Source: Geobacter sp. OR-1 | GTDB taxonomy: Bacteria; Desulfobacterota; Desulfuromonadia; Geobacterales; DSM-12255 | DNA length: 64,000 nucleotides | Direction of reading: 5' to 3' | NCBI RefSeq assembly: GCF_000813145.1 | Contig: NZ_BAZF01000023.1 | Location: forward strand, 1 to 64,000 | Part shown: positions 8,201-16,236 of the stretch, one piece after another | How positions within the stretch are numbered: the first letter of the stretch is position 1 | Layout: each line of letters begins with the position of its first letter | Program-made: the position numbers and the translations under genes | Notes under the pieces: generated by a model | Told to the model about the DNA's origin: nothing | The model's database searches: none | What the model saw: only the letters and a program-made list of their open reading frames with translations

Positions 8201-11200
8201 GGCCACGATCGGTTTCTGGTCGGTCTTGCCGGTCACGGCGTGGGGGCCTGCCCCTGCCTCGCCGTAGGTGTATTGCGCAACGCTGGTCGTTCCGTTCTGC
8301 ACGCTGGTCTCGGTCAACATGTTGCCGATTGCATTGTAAACGTAGTCCTTGCGGTAGCCACCGGTACCGGCATCCTCAGCCGACATTAGCCGGTTGAGGG
8401 GATCGTAGCTGAAAGTCTCGGTGCGCGGCGCTGCCGGCACCGTATTGTTGAGGATCTTTTTCACGTTGCCGGTATTTTCGTACTCATAATTGAAGTCCTG
8501 GATTCCGCTTGTCAATATGCGCTTCAGCCGCTGGTTTTCCGGATAATGCTCAAAGGTCGTCGCCAGGCCGTTCCCGTAACTGCGCTGAGTCTCCTGGCCT
8601 GCTTCGTTATAAGTGATTGAGTTCAGGATGACTGACATTCCCGACAAAATGCCAGACAGTTTTCCCATGCCGTTGTAGGAGAAGGTTGTCACCTGGCCGT
8701 CCGGGAATGTCTGGCTCACCATGCGATCGAGAGAGTCGTATACCCAGGATGTGGTCCAGGTCATGCCGTCCATTATCCGCATCTCGCTGGTCTTGCGCAG
8801 CCGTGCGTCATAGGCGTAAGTGACCGTCCCCACCGCATCGGTCACCCGAGACAGGGTGCCGATCTTCCCCTCGTCATAAGCATAGGAGATGTCCGGGTCA
8901 TTGGGGTAATCGACCAGCGTCACCCGGTTCATCGGGTCGAAAAGGTATCTGGTGGTGGTTCCTTTGGCATCGGTGGTGGAAATGATGTTGCCGACGCGAT
9001 CGTAACTTGAGGTTCGTGTGCCGAGATCAGGATCGACCACCTTGGTTTTTCTGCCAAGAGTGTCGTAGGAATGCGTGGTGGTGTTCCCTATGTGGTCAGT
9101 GGTCGAGAGCAGTTCGCCGAGAGGGTTGTAGGCATACCGGGTCAGATACACATCACTGCCGTTCACCTCTGCTACCTGCGCCAGTTTCCCGCCAGAATCG
9201 AACCATTTCTGCTTCTGATGTCCGTTCTCGTCGGTCTCGGTAATAGACCAGTGATCATACTGACGTTGTGAGAACGTCCCATCCGGGTTGGTCACCTTCA
9301 CCGGTCTCCCCATCAGGTCGTAATCGGTGACCGTTTTCGGTTTCGATTGAGGCTCGGAATACGCCTGGCCTGCCGCTATAAGATACGGCACAGTATGGCC
9401 TGACTCGCGTCCCATGCTGTCGTAATAACTATCCACCACCACTTGGGAGGCAGTATCCTGATACTCGGTCTTGGTCTGGATGACCCTGCCGAAACCGTCC
9501 ACCGACTGAATGGTGTCCAGGGTGCCGGCGGTACCGGCTTGTTCTCGGGCCTTGACGGTCACAGTTTCAGGTGCGATACCATCCAGGCTATAACTAATCT
9601 CAGTGGTGGGGAAGTCATTGTTGTCCCCCGGCTTGATCACCCTCACCAGCCGCTTGAAGGTGTCATATACATATTTGGTTACCTCGCCGTTTGGATCTAT
9701 TTCTTGAGTTGGCTTGCCGGTTGATGAGTCGAACTCCCGCTCCGTCACCTGCCCCTTGGCATTGGTCACCTTTACCGGGAAGGTGTGGGAAATGGTGTCG
9801 TAATCGACCTTGGTCACCCGTCCTTCCGGATCCGTGGTCTCGATGCGGTTGCCGTAACTGTCATAACGATAGGTTGTCACCGGGTTCTCGCCGGTATCGA
9901 GGGAATGCTCCTCTCGCGTCAGATTGCCAGCGGTCGGAGGTTCATCCGGGCTAACTGCGCCGTCATAAGCGAACCAACTCTCGCGCACTTTTGCGCCATC
10001 GCTGGTGTAGGAGACAGCCGTGTGCTTCACCTTGTCCATAATCCATGAGTCAGTGTTGTAGGCATACTCCCGTTTGGTAAAGGTCTCGTCACCTGGCACG
10101 ACGATGTCGCCATAATGGGACTCAACAATTATATTGCCGTACTGATCGAACTGATAGTCGGTTACAACCTGCTTCGGGTTGACTGGGTTGCCGTCATAGG
10201 TAGAGGTCTCGACCCGATCGAGCGTTACTGTTGTGACCCCGCCGGCAGAGGTCGACGACCAGGTGTTGACGGTCCCGGTATACGGGTTGCCAGCAGCATC
10301 CGTAACCAGTGTCTGCGCTTCAGTCCCCTTCAGGGCATCGTCCTGATTGAAGGTATGGATGACCTTCGAGCCATTGGCCCGGGTCTCAGTCACTTGGCCG
10401 AAGCCTCGGAACTCGCTGGTGTAGAGGCCATTTGCATAAGTAAAGGTAGTCCGGTCACTTGTCCGGTGAGGACTGCCGACTGGCATGCCATTGTCTTTGG
10501 CCACCGATGACACTACCCAGTAATTGCCAGGAAACTGGCTGTTCTGACAAGTGGCTGAGGATACATAGTCAATCGTGGTTATTCCGCCTAGATCATTGGT
10601 TATCGTGTCCAGCAACCAGGCCTGACCGGATCTGTTGGTTGCAGCCTGCCAGGTTTCACCGGTTATATTGACCAGGTCGAGAATTCCGTCGCCATTCACA
10701 TCCAAAAGGTCGCGGGTGACAACCGTATCGGTCTCCTTCCGGATATTGCCGTCTGATCCAGGCACACTCCACGAAATGGCTGTGGTGAAACCGCTGCCGG
10801 TGTTCAGGTGGACATCCCAGGTACCATCGGACTTGGCAATAACCACGTCGGGCAGGCCGTCGCCGTTCATGTCGATCAGGTCACGGGTGATATTGCCGCC
10901 TGCATCGGCTTCCACAATTCCGCCGGCAGGGGCGTTTAGCCACTCCGTCGGCGTCATGGAGCCGGAACCGGTATTTAAGGTAACCTGCCACGGTGTCGTG
11001 GTGCTGTCCAGGTGGTCCAGTATCCCATCACCGTTCATGTCATATGCGTCGGACACGGTGGCGGGACTTACCTGCCGGAACACAGGGGCGCTCTGAGGAG
11101 CCCAAGTCGAATAGTTCGAAAATCCGGCATCAAGTGGTTTGTAGGTGAACCGGGTGGATGACGGCAATGGAGTGCCGCCAGAGTCGGACTTGGTGATAGC

Positions 11201-12076
11201 GGATAGGAGTGATTTCGGCATCAAGGACGTGATCGGCTCGTAAACGAGGTTTATGTTCTTAACAGTGCCCCCGCTGACTTTCACGGTTATCTGGCTCAGT
11301 CTTTTTGTTACATGGACCTGTGATCCCTGGTCAACAGTCCAGTATGCATCCGGTCGATCTCCCCAGGTAAAAGCAATCGATCGCTGCCGGTCGTTATTGT
11401 AGTCGATGCTGGCGAGATAAACTGCGCCTTCTTGCTCCTGGTACGTATAGTAGATCGCGTTGCCGTTCGTGTCAGAAATCCTGTCGAGGCTCCAGCGCCA
11501 ACCCTGCGGGGACCCCGGATCGCCGGGATAGACGAGATTGTCCGAGTCTTGCGTGGTGCCGAAATAGAATCTGGTGCCGTTCTTTGAGGTCATTTCCCAG
11601 CATTCACCGGAACTGTTGGTGGTGAAGGATTTCTTCTCGATCTTCAGGTATGTTTCGATCTTGGTGCGATAACGGCCACTGCCGGTGTCGACCAAGTCAT
11701 GCTTTGCCCCGTTGAGGATGAGCGAGAATGAGCCATTGCTGTTTTTCTGAATGTAATTGAAGGGAATTTCCCAACCTGCTCCAACCTGATTGATGATGTT
11801 TTCTGCCAAGTAACTGTTGTACGCAATTGATAATTGTGGTGCTAGGCCACGTGTTCCAGCAGGAGATTCAATATTGAGGTTGTAATTTTCACTCCCGGAA
11901 AATTTTGAGGTCTGGTAAGCATTCCAATAGGTTTGACCATAAGCAAAAACACTTTGATTAATGGTTACAAACATTAAAACAATAAACAAATAAATAAGTT
12001 GTTCACGGCATAGTGAACAAATTGATACATTGCATACTTTAACCAATGCATATAATTTATTTATTAATAATTTCAT
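5207..12076 (-). CDS. very large exported SpvB/RHS (YD-repeat) protein
   Basis: About 2,289 residues from ATG 12076, which follows the toxin-frame stop by 11 nt. Domains in order, approximate residues: signal peptide (LFIVLMFVTINQSVFA); SpvB/TcdB-type start (FSGSENYNLNIESPAGTRG, 45-340); FG-GAP-like Ca-binding DMNGDGILD, DMNGDGLPD, DVNGDGILD (345-465); RHS/YD repeats (580-1290) ending at GPHAVTG; a chitobiase-C-like segment; thrombospondin-3-type repeats (DLDGDGIPDIVDDDDDNDG, 1370-1610); an ASH-type anchor domain (1665-1765); Ig-like segments; an InlB-B-type repeat (FTGWSGACTGTGTCS, 2125-2200); and a beta-helix-like tail. The usual RHS C-terminal core is missing and instead lies upstream as a separate gene. 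Likely secreted or surface-exposed, in interbacterial or host contact. The unusual C-terminus could instead be an anchor. Confidence 0.85.
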   Translation of the reverse strand: MKLLINKLYALVKVCNVSICSLCREQLIYLFIVLMFVTINQSVFAYGQTYWNAYQTSKFSGSENYNLNIESPAGTRGLAPQLSIAYNSYLAENIINQVGAGWEIPFNYIQKNSNGSFSLILNGAKHDLVDTGSGRYRTKIETYLKIEKKSFTTNSSGECWEMTSKNGTRFYFGTTQDSDNLVYPGDPGSPQGWRWSLDRISDTNGNAIYYTYQEQEGAVYLASIDYNNDRQRSIAFTWGDRPDAYWTVDQGSQVHVTKRLSQITVKVSGGTVKNINLVYEPITSLMPKSLLSAITKSDSGGTPLPSSTRFTYKPLDAGFSNYSTWAPQSAPVFRQVSPATVSDAYDMNGDGILDHLDSTTTPWQVTLNTGSGSMTPTEWLNAPAGGIVEADAGGNITRDLIDMNGDGLPDVVIAKSDGTWDVHLNTGSGFTTAISWSVPGSDGNIRKETDTVVTRDLLDVNGDGILDLVNITGETWQAATNRSGQAWLLDTITNDLGGITTIDYVSSATCQNSQFPGNYWVVSSVAKDNGMPVGSPHRTSDRTTFTYANGLYTSEFRGFGQVTETRANGSKVIHTFNQDDALKGTEAQTLVTDAAGNPYTGTVNTWSSTSAGGVTTVTLDRVETSTYDGNPVNPKQVVTDYQFDQYGNIIVESHYGDIVVPGDETFTKREYAYNTDSWIMDKVKHTAVSYTSDGAKVRESWFAYDGAVSPDEPPTAGNLTREEHSLDTGENPVTTYRYDSYGNRIETTDPEGRVTKVDYDTISHTFPVKVTNAKGQVTEREFDSSTGKPTQEIDPNGEVTKYVYDTFKRLVRVIKPGDNNDFPTTEISYSLDGIAPETVTVKAREQAGTAGTLDTIQSVDGFGRVIQTKTEYQDTASQVVVDSYYDSMGRESGHTVPYLIAAGQAYSEPQSKPKTVTDYDLMGRPVKVTNPDGTFSQRQYDHWSITETDENGHQKQKWFDSGGKLAQVAEVNGSDVYLTRYAYNPLGELLSTTDHIGNTTTHSYDTLGRKTKVVDPDLGTRTSSYDRVGNIISTTDAKGTTTRYLFDPMNRVTLVDYPNDPDISYAYDEGKIGTLSRVTDAVGTVTYAYDARLRKTSEMRIMDGMTWTTSWVYDSLDRMVSQTFPDGQVTTFSYNGMGKLSGILSGMSVILNSITYNEAGQETQRSYGNGLATTFEHYPENQRLKRILTSGIQDFNYEYENTGNVKKILNNTVPAAPRTETFSYDPLNRLMSAEDAGTGGYRKDYVYNAIGNMLTETSVQNGTTSVAQYTYGEAGAGPHAVTGKTDQKPIVALFSLNGGTSYTTSQQVTLNNLSIGNPTEYMASEDVNFVGATWQSYTVAPTFTLSAVGKRTVYFKVRKSGIESALKIAEIEYLSNDVDNDGIPDAYDTDNNNDGFADAWANRYALVGVINPLADPDGDGWNNLREYQQGTDPTKSDNPQMDGSSENYVLKRASFSQTGLAQQSDNFILRDSLQEVGFNQGSGRRESENFVITYALGRQTGYLGLADLDGDGIPDIVDDDDDNDGMPDAWEIANGLNPLERSDAQSDLDGDGLINLQEYLKGTDPRKADSDNDGLNDYKEVMVFHTIANGSTPQSADSDGDSVQDATDPDPIHYNPYGLSENYTLRHGNFNAGSARRDSESYDAQYRLGNGEAGVALTVNSGVYVTPAQIDFGTYAGGGSPVRLTVTNSGSASIALGSLNQAGVNPYEFSVTADNCSGTNLAPATTCTVDIQFTPSYAGAKSAQVEIATSDANTPLLAVSLAGVAVGMIDNQPPVGSFAINNGQSFTTSQAVTLKLTAQDASGLAQMCISNDNVCTAWGPYVTSKVWTLPTGDGAKTVHLWYRDNLGNSTPVPLTATIILDTEKPVVSASLAGGLYKTGQIVSLASNEAAAIYYTLNGTNPTTASTVYSSPITISSNTTLKFIAYDVAGNTSGVQTVQYVIDTTPPVLSVSAPAAGVWTKVATVTLRGKTTDGTQIKRFTVNGNNVPLAYDGTFAQPLTLTTGLNQITTVAVDDADNQTTDSRLIGLDQQAPNVAISLPAIGEVIYGSSYTIQGTAGDGSGSGIQQVEVSMNGGQSWVVASGTSNWSLTWQLPTPGVYTIKARAIDAVGNVGNSADVNITVRAAYRLDIVIDGTGKGTVTSPAFGISCNSTCWGVYDNGSAITLSIDPDYSIFTGWSGACTGTGTCSVTLLSNTSVTATFTKDQAHTARINDQYFPTLQAAYAAASTGNTLQIWGIDLTENCVFDRDVSVTLDGGYNETYTSNSSGYTTIDGSLEIRKGTVRVKNLKIR

Positions 12077-12087
12077 GATGCAATGTG

Positions 12088-12555
12088 TTACCAACAATCC
12101 CTTAGTAATGTTTGTATAGATGCTGATGATGATGGATGTCTCAACTCCCACATCCACGATTTATCATTCTCTATACTTGGTTTACCGAGTTGTTCCCACA
12201 TTTCACTTTCCATGCTTCTTGCATATTTTTCTTGAGTAATTCTTTGGCCACACGAATAATCTTTGTTTAGTTTCATCAACACATGAGAGGCTTCATGTAC
12301 AAATATCAATGCTGTTTCGACTGGATTCCTGGTTCTGTCAGCATCAATAATAATGTCTATTTCATTATTGTTATTAATTCTTGCCAAACCTCTATTGCCA
12401 CTTCCCAATACTGATTCATTAAATGTGAACCCTATATTAATTACATTACTTTTTGAATTGTTGTTGATTTCATCCCAAATATACCTACCTATCGCTGTTG
12501 ATTTAACAATGTCTATCATCTGTTTTGCTTCATATGTTTTTTTAACTATACTCAC
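12088..12555 (-). CDS. frameshifted C-terminal toxin domain with HExxH (zinc protease-like)
   Basis: This frame continues where the RHS core gene stops (12542-12544) but is offset by one base. It encodes SIVKKTYEAKQ, TAIGRYIWDEI, and FVHEASHVLMKL near its centre. HEASH is a classic HExxH zinc site, and glutamates follow in SMESEMWEQLG. In polymorphic RHS toxins the core ends near NPLSFVDDDG and is followed by just such a domain, so core and toxin were probably one protein. The break lies in or after a Lys-rich low-complexity run, where indels are easy. An independent start at ATG 12519 is possible. Either the toxin is inactivated, the frame is switchable, or the assembly has an indel. Confidence 0.65.
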   Translation of the reverse strand: MSIVKKTYEAKQMIDIVKSTAIGRYIWDEINNNSKSNVINIGFTFNESVLGSGNRGLARINNNNEIDIIIDADRTRNPVETALIFVHEASHVLMKLNKDYSCGQRITQEKYARSMESEMWEQLGKPSIENDKSWMWELRHPSSSASIQTLLRDCW

Positions 12556-13333
12556 CAGAGTCATCGACATAATTAATATTTTTGGATTTATGTTTACTCT
12601 TCTTTTTCTTTTTCTTTTTGTCATTTTTCTTTTTCTTCTTGTATCCGTCATCATCAACGAAACTAAGCGGGTTGTTGCCCACGTAGGCATAACGATTCAA
12701 ATCCTGCGGGTCGTCAAAGTCAGGTTCTGCAATATCCGCCTGCGTGAAGTGGCGCAGTTCGGGGCTGACATATCGCGCCTCGAAGTTATACAAGCCAGAC
12801 GCCTTGTCGCTTTCCTTGCCGGTGTAATAATTTTCTGATCCACCCTGACGCACTTCACCAAAAGGCAGATAACTGGTGCTGTTGACAACCTTCACAGGCA
12901 CTGACGAGTCAGTTACAGCACTGACGCCACCAAGGTGGTCAGGATGGTAGAAATAGGTGCCGACAATGTCCTTCTTCGCCACCCTGTCACTGCCTGCAAA
13001 ATAGTAACGGGTGTTCTGCGCCTGCCCTTGCTTCACTTGGGTTTCGTAATGCTTGCCGAGGTAGTAGGTGGTCACGCCATTCTCGATCTTTTTTACTCGC
13101 TGCCCGGTGTGATCGTACAAATACTCGGCCACCGTACTGGCGCATGCGGCATCCCCACACACCTTCACCAACTGGTTTGCGTCGTTGTACTGATAAAACT
13201 TGCCGTCACCGTTCACCAGGCTGCCGTTGGCATCGTACTGGTTAAGGAGAACTGCATCCTCCCCATACGCTTCCTGCTTCGGGAGCATAAAGAACATGAC
13301 AAGCAATATGTAGACGACAAGGCGCGCTATCAT
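12542..13333 (-). CDS. exported RHS C-terminal core protein
   Basis: 263 residues. A signal peptide (LVVYILLVMFFMLP, then EAYG) is followed by YDANGSL, YLYDHTGQRVKKI, YYFAGSDRVA, the core signature YHPDHLGGVSAVTDSS, YLPFGEVRQGG, YTGKESDKASGLYNFEARYVSPELRHFTQADI (residues ~170-205) and NRYAYVGNNPLSFVDDDG. This is the autoproteolytic RHS core region that normally ends a long RHS protein. Here it has its own signal peptide and stands alone. The end is Lys-rich (KKKKKNDKKKKKKK) and the toxin domain follows in another frame. It starts 20 nt after the collar gene, so it is in the same transcript. The large RHS protein downstream lacks this piece, so the two may act together; that is inference. Confidence 0.85.
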   Translation of the reverse strand: MIARLVVYILLVMFFMLPKQEAYGEDAVLLNQYDANGSLVNGDGKFYQYNDANQLVKVCGDAACASTVAEYLYDHTGQRVKKIENGVTTYYLGKHYETQVKQGQAQNTRYYFAGSDRVAKKDIVGTYFYHPDHLGGVSAVTDSSVPVKVVNSTSYLPFGEVRQGGSENYYTGKESDKASGLYNFEARYVSPELRHFTQADIAEPDFDDPQDLNRYAYVGNNPLSFVDDDGYKKKKKNDKKKKKKKSKHKSKNINYVDDSGEYS

Positions 13334-13352
13334 GGTCGTTCCTGAGTTGCTC

Positions 13353-14177
13353 CTACAGTTTCATGATGAAGGCAAGGGCATAGTAAGGTGGGCGATTTTC
13401 ATGGGCTGCATTGCTTCCAGTATATGAAATGTTTGCGTAGCCGTAAGCATCAACTGACGCATATCCAGAACCGCTACTTCTGGAATAGTTGCCCCCTCCT
13501 GGCTGAATATACAGCGGAGACCAGCCACCTGGTTGAACGTGTAAATGTCCAGCATCTGTATGATTGTGTCTTGGCATTTCCGCTACAGTCAGAATATGGG
13601 TTGATTCTCCACCAGTTGCGCCAAGTGTATATCCACTACCTGCTCCAACAATAAATTTATCTAGCAAATTCGGCGTCCCATTTGTCCCATCACACAACGC
13701 CCATCCTTCTGGCACCGTAGTGCCGCTCCACATGATGATGCCGCCCTTGGGGATACCGTTGCCGGCGGCAAAGGCATATCCGACGCTGGCAAGCATTTGC
13801 CGTGGCAGGAACTCTGAATCGTTTGCAACTGAAATCCCCAAATATGTCTTTGGATGTAAAGCGAAAAAATCATTGGAGAGTGGGGTTATGCTTCCAAGCA
13901 TAACGTTGAACACCCCATCGGAAACAACTACCGGGCTGGAGTTGGTCGTGCTCCAGGTTTCGGCCCAGATTGGATTGGTTCCTGTGGCTGTGCTGTAAAT
14001 TCGAAACGTCATGTTGAAACTACCATTGGCAGGACCACCGCTTTTGTTATTGAGCGTCCCCTGGTAGTTGATTTTTTGCGGTATAGGTCCGCCCCAGGCG
14101 CTCATCCCAATAGTGATTGATGCAAGGGTTATTACAAACAGAACCCTCAGTGTCTTCATTGAGAATATGTCGAACAT
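13353..14177 (-). CDS. exported tail-collar-domain protein, copy 2
   Basis: 274 residues from ATG 14177, supported by GGGAGGA about 7 nt upstream. The signal peptide (LFVITLASITIGMSAWGG) is followed by an N-terminal domain, IPQKINYQGTLNNKSGG to LPRQMLASVGYAFA, and a phage tail-collar fold. The fold carries GGIIMWSGTTVPEGWALCDG, TPNLLDKFIVGAG, EMPRHNHTD and the end HENRPPYYALAFIMKL. Nearly the same layout occurs in the next upstream gene, so this is a tandem duplicate with a divergent His-rich middle. Export signals and the RHS neighbours argue for a surface or secreted fibre-like protein rather than a prophage tail; no other phage structural gene is near. Confidence 0.85.
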   Translation of the reverse strand: MFDIFSMKTLRVLFVITLASITIGMSAWGGPIPQKINYQGTLNNKSGGPANGSFNMTFRIYSTATGTNPIWAETWSTTNSSPVVVSDGVFNVMLGSITPLSNDFFALHPKTYLGISVANDSEFLPRQMLASVGYAFAAGNGIPKGGIIMWSGTTVPEGWALCDGTNGTPNLLDKFIVGAGSGYTLGATGGESTHILTVAEMPRHNHTDAGHLHVQPGGWSPLYIQPGGGNYSRSSGSGYASVDAYGYANISYTGSNAAHENRPPYYALAFIMKL

Positions 14178-14235
14178 CTTCAATCCTCCCGATGCTTGAT
14201 GCACTTAATAAGCAGTGATCTCCACATGCTCTCTC

Positions 14236-15069
14236 CTATAGTTTCATTATGAAGGCCAGAGCGTAATACGGCGGCAGGGTATTGTGAGCAGAATTCCCAC
14301 CAGTGTATTGGTTTATTGCTGTAACACTTGAGGTAGGATACCCATAACCGGATTGCATGTAACCTGTGTATGTTCCCAGTGCATCAGGCTTCAATGCTGC
14401 TGCAGTACCGTTAGAGTTAGTGACTGTGTGGGCATGTGCATTTTGAACGTGAGTATGGCTCGGAGTCTCATTAATACTCAAGACGTGGTCTTCTTCCCCT
14501 CCTGTCACACCCCTTAACTTCCCATCGCCAAATCTGTCACCGATGCCAACTATGAATCTGTCCTTAAGGTTTGGTGTACCATTTGTACCATCACATAAGG
14601 CCCATCCTTCAGGAATATTGGTGCCACTCCACATAAGAATGGCCCCCTTAGGGACACCATTGCCTGCTGCCAAAGCGTAGCCGACACTCCCTATAACTTG
14701 GCGTGGCAGAAATTCTGAATCGTTCGCAACTGATATTCCCAAGTAAGTTTTCGAGTGAGTTGCAAAAAACTCATTCGAGAAGGGGGTAATGCTACCAAGC
14801 ATGACATTGAACACTCCATCAGTAACCACCACAGGGCTGGAAGTGCCGGTGTTCCAAGTCTCCGTCCAGAGTGGCGTGGTGCCAGTCGCCGTACTATAGA
14901 TCCTGAACGTCATGTTGAAATTGCCATTTGCAGGCCCGCCGCTCTTATTATTGAGCGTTCCCTGATAATTAATCTTCTGCGGGACTGACCCACCCCACGC
15001 GCTCACCGCAATCGCGATCAATCCTGCCGCTATAATAAAGAGTGCTCTCCACGACTTCATCACGAACAT
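14236..15069 (-). CDS. exported tail-collar-domain protein, copy 1
   Basis: 277 residues from ATG 15069, chosen for GGAGGAG 7 nt upstream. It has a signal peptide (ALFIIAAGLIAIAVSAWGG), then VPQKINYQGTLNNKSGG, FNMTFRIYSTATGT, LPRQVIGSVGYALA, and a collar fold with GAILMWSGTNIPEGWALCDG, TPNLKDRFIVGIGD, NETPSHTHVQNAHAH and the end NTLPPYYALAFIMKL. It is first in the minus-strand run of five exported-protein genes and is preceded by a structured leader with a terminator. Paralogue of 13353-14177. Predicted adhesin- or fibre-like surface protein; ligand unknown. Confidence 0.85.
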   Translation of the reverse strand: MFVMKSWRALFIIAAGLIAIAVSAWGGSVPQKINYQGTLNNKSGGPANGNFNMTFRIYSTATGTTPLWTETWNTGTSSPVVVTDGVFNVMLGSITPFSNEFFATHSKTYLGISVANDSEFLPRQVIGSVGYALAAGNGVPKGAILMWSGTNIPEGWALCDGTNGTPNLKDRFIVGIGDRFGDGKLRGVTGGEEDHVLSINETPSHTHVQNAHAHTVTNSNGTAAALKPDALGTYTGYMQSGYGYPTSSVTAINQYTGGNSAHNTLPPYYALAFIMKL

Positions 15070-15111
15070 GACAATTCTCCTCCGGTATTCTTCGCAAATT
15101 GAATAGTTAAG

Positions 15112-15156
15112 ATCAAAAAAACAGAAAACCGGCTCAGGAGTGGCCCTGAAACCGGT
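15112..15156 (-). terminator. leader terminator/attenuator before the collar-RHS operon
   Basis: On the minus strand CCGG plus CAGG pair with CCTG plus CCGG across an imperfect stem, followed by a TTTTCTGTTTTTTT tract, ending about 40 nt before the start codon of the first collar gene. Upstream, within 15188-15240, a second long hairpin pairs ACATCC/TTGTT with AACAA/GGATGT. Together they look like an untranslated leader with conditional termination. I do not recognise a known riboswitch core. Confidence 0.5.
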
Positions 15157-15363
15157 ATTGGTGTTACTGCGATGCAACGCTCACAGTGATGCACATCCCT
15201 TGTTTCGTTAACAAGGATGTTAAAGAGGCTGATGCACCCTTATCGTTATGACCCTCGGTCACAACATTGCCCCTCCGCACATGACATTAAACATCGCCAA
15301 TTATACACAATCAGCCTCGACTCGCAAGAATATTGTTGCTGATATCAGTGTTCGGAAACAGCA

Positions 15364-15428
15364 AATCCCAACTTTCATGTAGAAGTGGGATTGGTTAGGT
15401 TCAACCTTGTGTGGTATGAAAGTGTCGC
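15364..15428 (+). repeat. long inverted repeat, left copy
   Basis: This 65-nt sequence recurs at 18597-18662 in the opposite orientation with two substitutions and a one-base indel. It contains an internal hairpin (AATCCCA ... TGGGATT) and ends with the core TGTGGTATGAAAGTGTC. The two copies bound a 3.2-kb segment of small unknown genes. Confidence 0.85.
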
Positions 15429-15483
15429 TGACACCGCATGACTCCGCCTTGCCATCACGCCCCATGAAGTTATGTGTAATAGA

Positions 15484-15858
15484 TCAGATCAGTGCCCTTA
15501 CAGCCTCAAAGTCCAAAGTCACCAGCGGACGCTCAGGGTCATAACCACCTCTTGCAGCCTCCAGCAACGTTATACACTCGTTCCACTCGCTGCCTAGTGT
15601 CGCGAAATTGTCGTCTGCCTTGAGCCTGATGCCGATGCCGTGGGACCACCGGTACGTCTCCCCCCCAATTTCGTTAACACCCCTGCCTTCCGAGGCATAA
15701 AAGCGGCCAGCCTCTGTATCCATGATTACCTCATCATAGGTCATGTCGTATGCGCCGTCACTGACCCGTTTTTCTACAACTCTCATAGCATCCTCCCATT
15801 CATTTATTTGTCTGCTAAATATTTCCTCACCGATGCCATTTACGTTTCTAACAATCAT
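15484..15858 (-). CDS. hypothetical protein
   Basis: 124 residues, acidic, no signal or membrane segment. Recognisable stretches are VVEKRVSDGAYDMTYDEVIMD, a Gly-rich central turn (SEGRGVNEIGGETYRWSHG) and a C-terminal VTLDFEAVRALI. No family recognised. The Shine-Dalgarno is weak (CCAAGGG, about 6-12 nt upstream). It is the only minus-strand gene inside the inverted-repeat-bounded segment. Probably a real but uncharacterised cytoplasmic protein. Confidence 0.5.
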   Translation of the reverse strand: MIVRNVNGIGEEIFSRQINEWEDAMRVVEKRVSDGAYDMTYDEVIMDTEAGRFYASEGRGVNEIGGETYRWSHGIGIRLKADDNFATLGSEWNECITLLEAARGGYDPERPLVTLDFEAVRALI

Positions 15859-16236
15859 GCCAACCCTTGGGGGTAGTTCTTATATAATTGTTAACGTCTT
15901 CTTGAATCTGTCACTATGCTCAGAATAGATCATTCACAATCCCGATGTCAAAACTCAGCGAAATTACTATGTATTTTCAAAATAACGGAACTTTTTGAAA
16001 GTCAGACAAATTTAAAGAAGTAGTGTAATTATGGTCAGTTATGAAACTATTGATGTGAGATGCCTGAGGGATGTATACGTGAGATGGCTGGAGGAATTGG
16101 AGTGAGTGACATAGGAGGATACAGGATTCCATCGTAATACGAGAGAAATCCTGCAAGCCTACTGTTTGCCGCATAACGTTTATATGAAGGGATACGCCTC
16201 TCATGTGATATAATTAATAATATCAAGGAGGTGCGA
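15859..16236. other. AT-rich intergenic stretch
   Basis: About 380 bases between divergent genes. I see no convincing gene or RNA. It must hold the promoters of both neighbours. AAGGAGG at 16225-16231 is the ribosome site of the rightward gene. Confidence 0.4.

Noticed and set aside
13353..15069. Prophage tail module
   Set aside because: Only collar domains are present; both proteins have signal peptides and RHS neighbours, and no capsid, terminase or tail-tube genes are near.
15069..15300. c-di-GMP (GEMM) riboswitch before the collar gene
   Set aside because: The leader is structured and ends in a terminator, but the conserved GEMM P1a/P1b bases are not present.
15364..15428. Integron attC site
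   Set aside because: GTTAGGT resembles the attC core, but paired R'/R'' and L boxes in the correct order are missing and there is no integron integrase.
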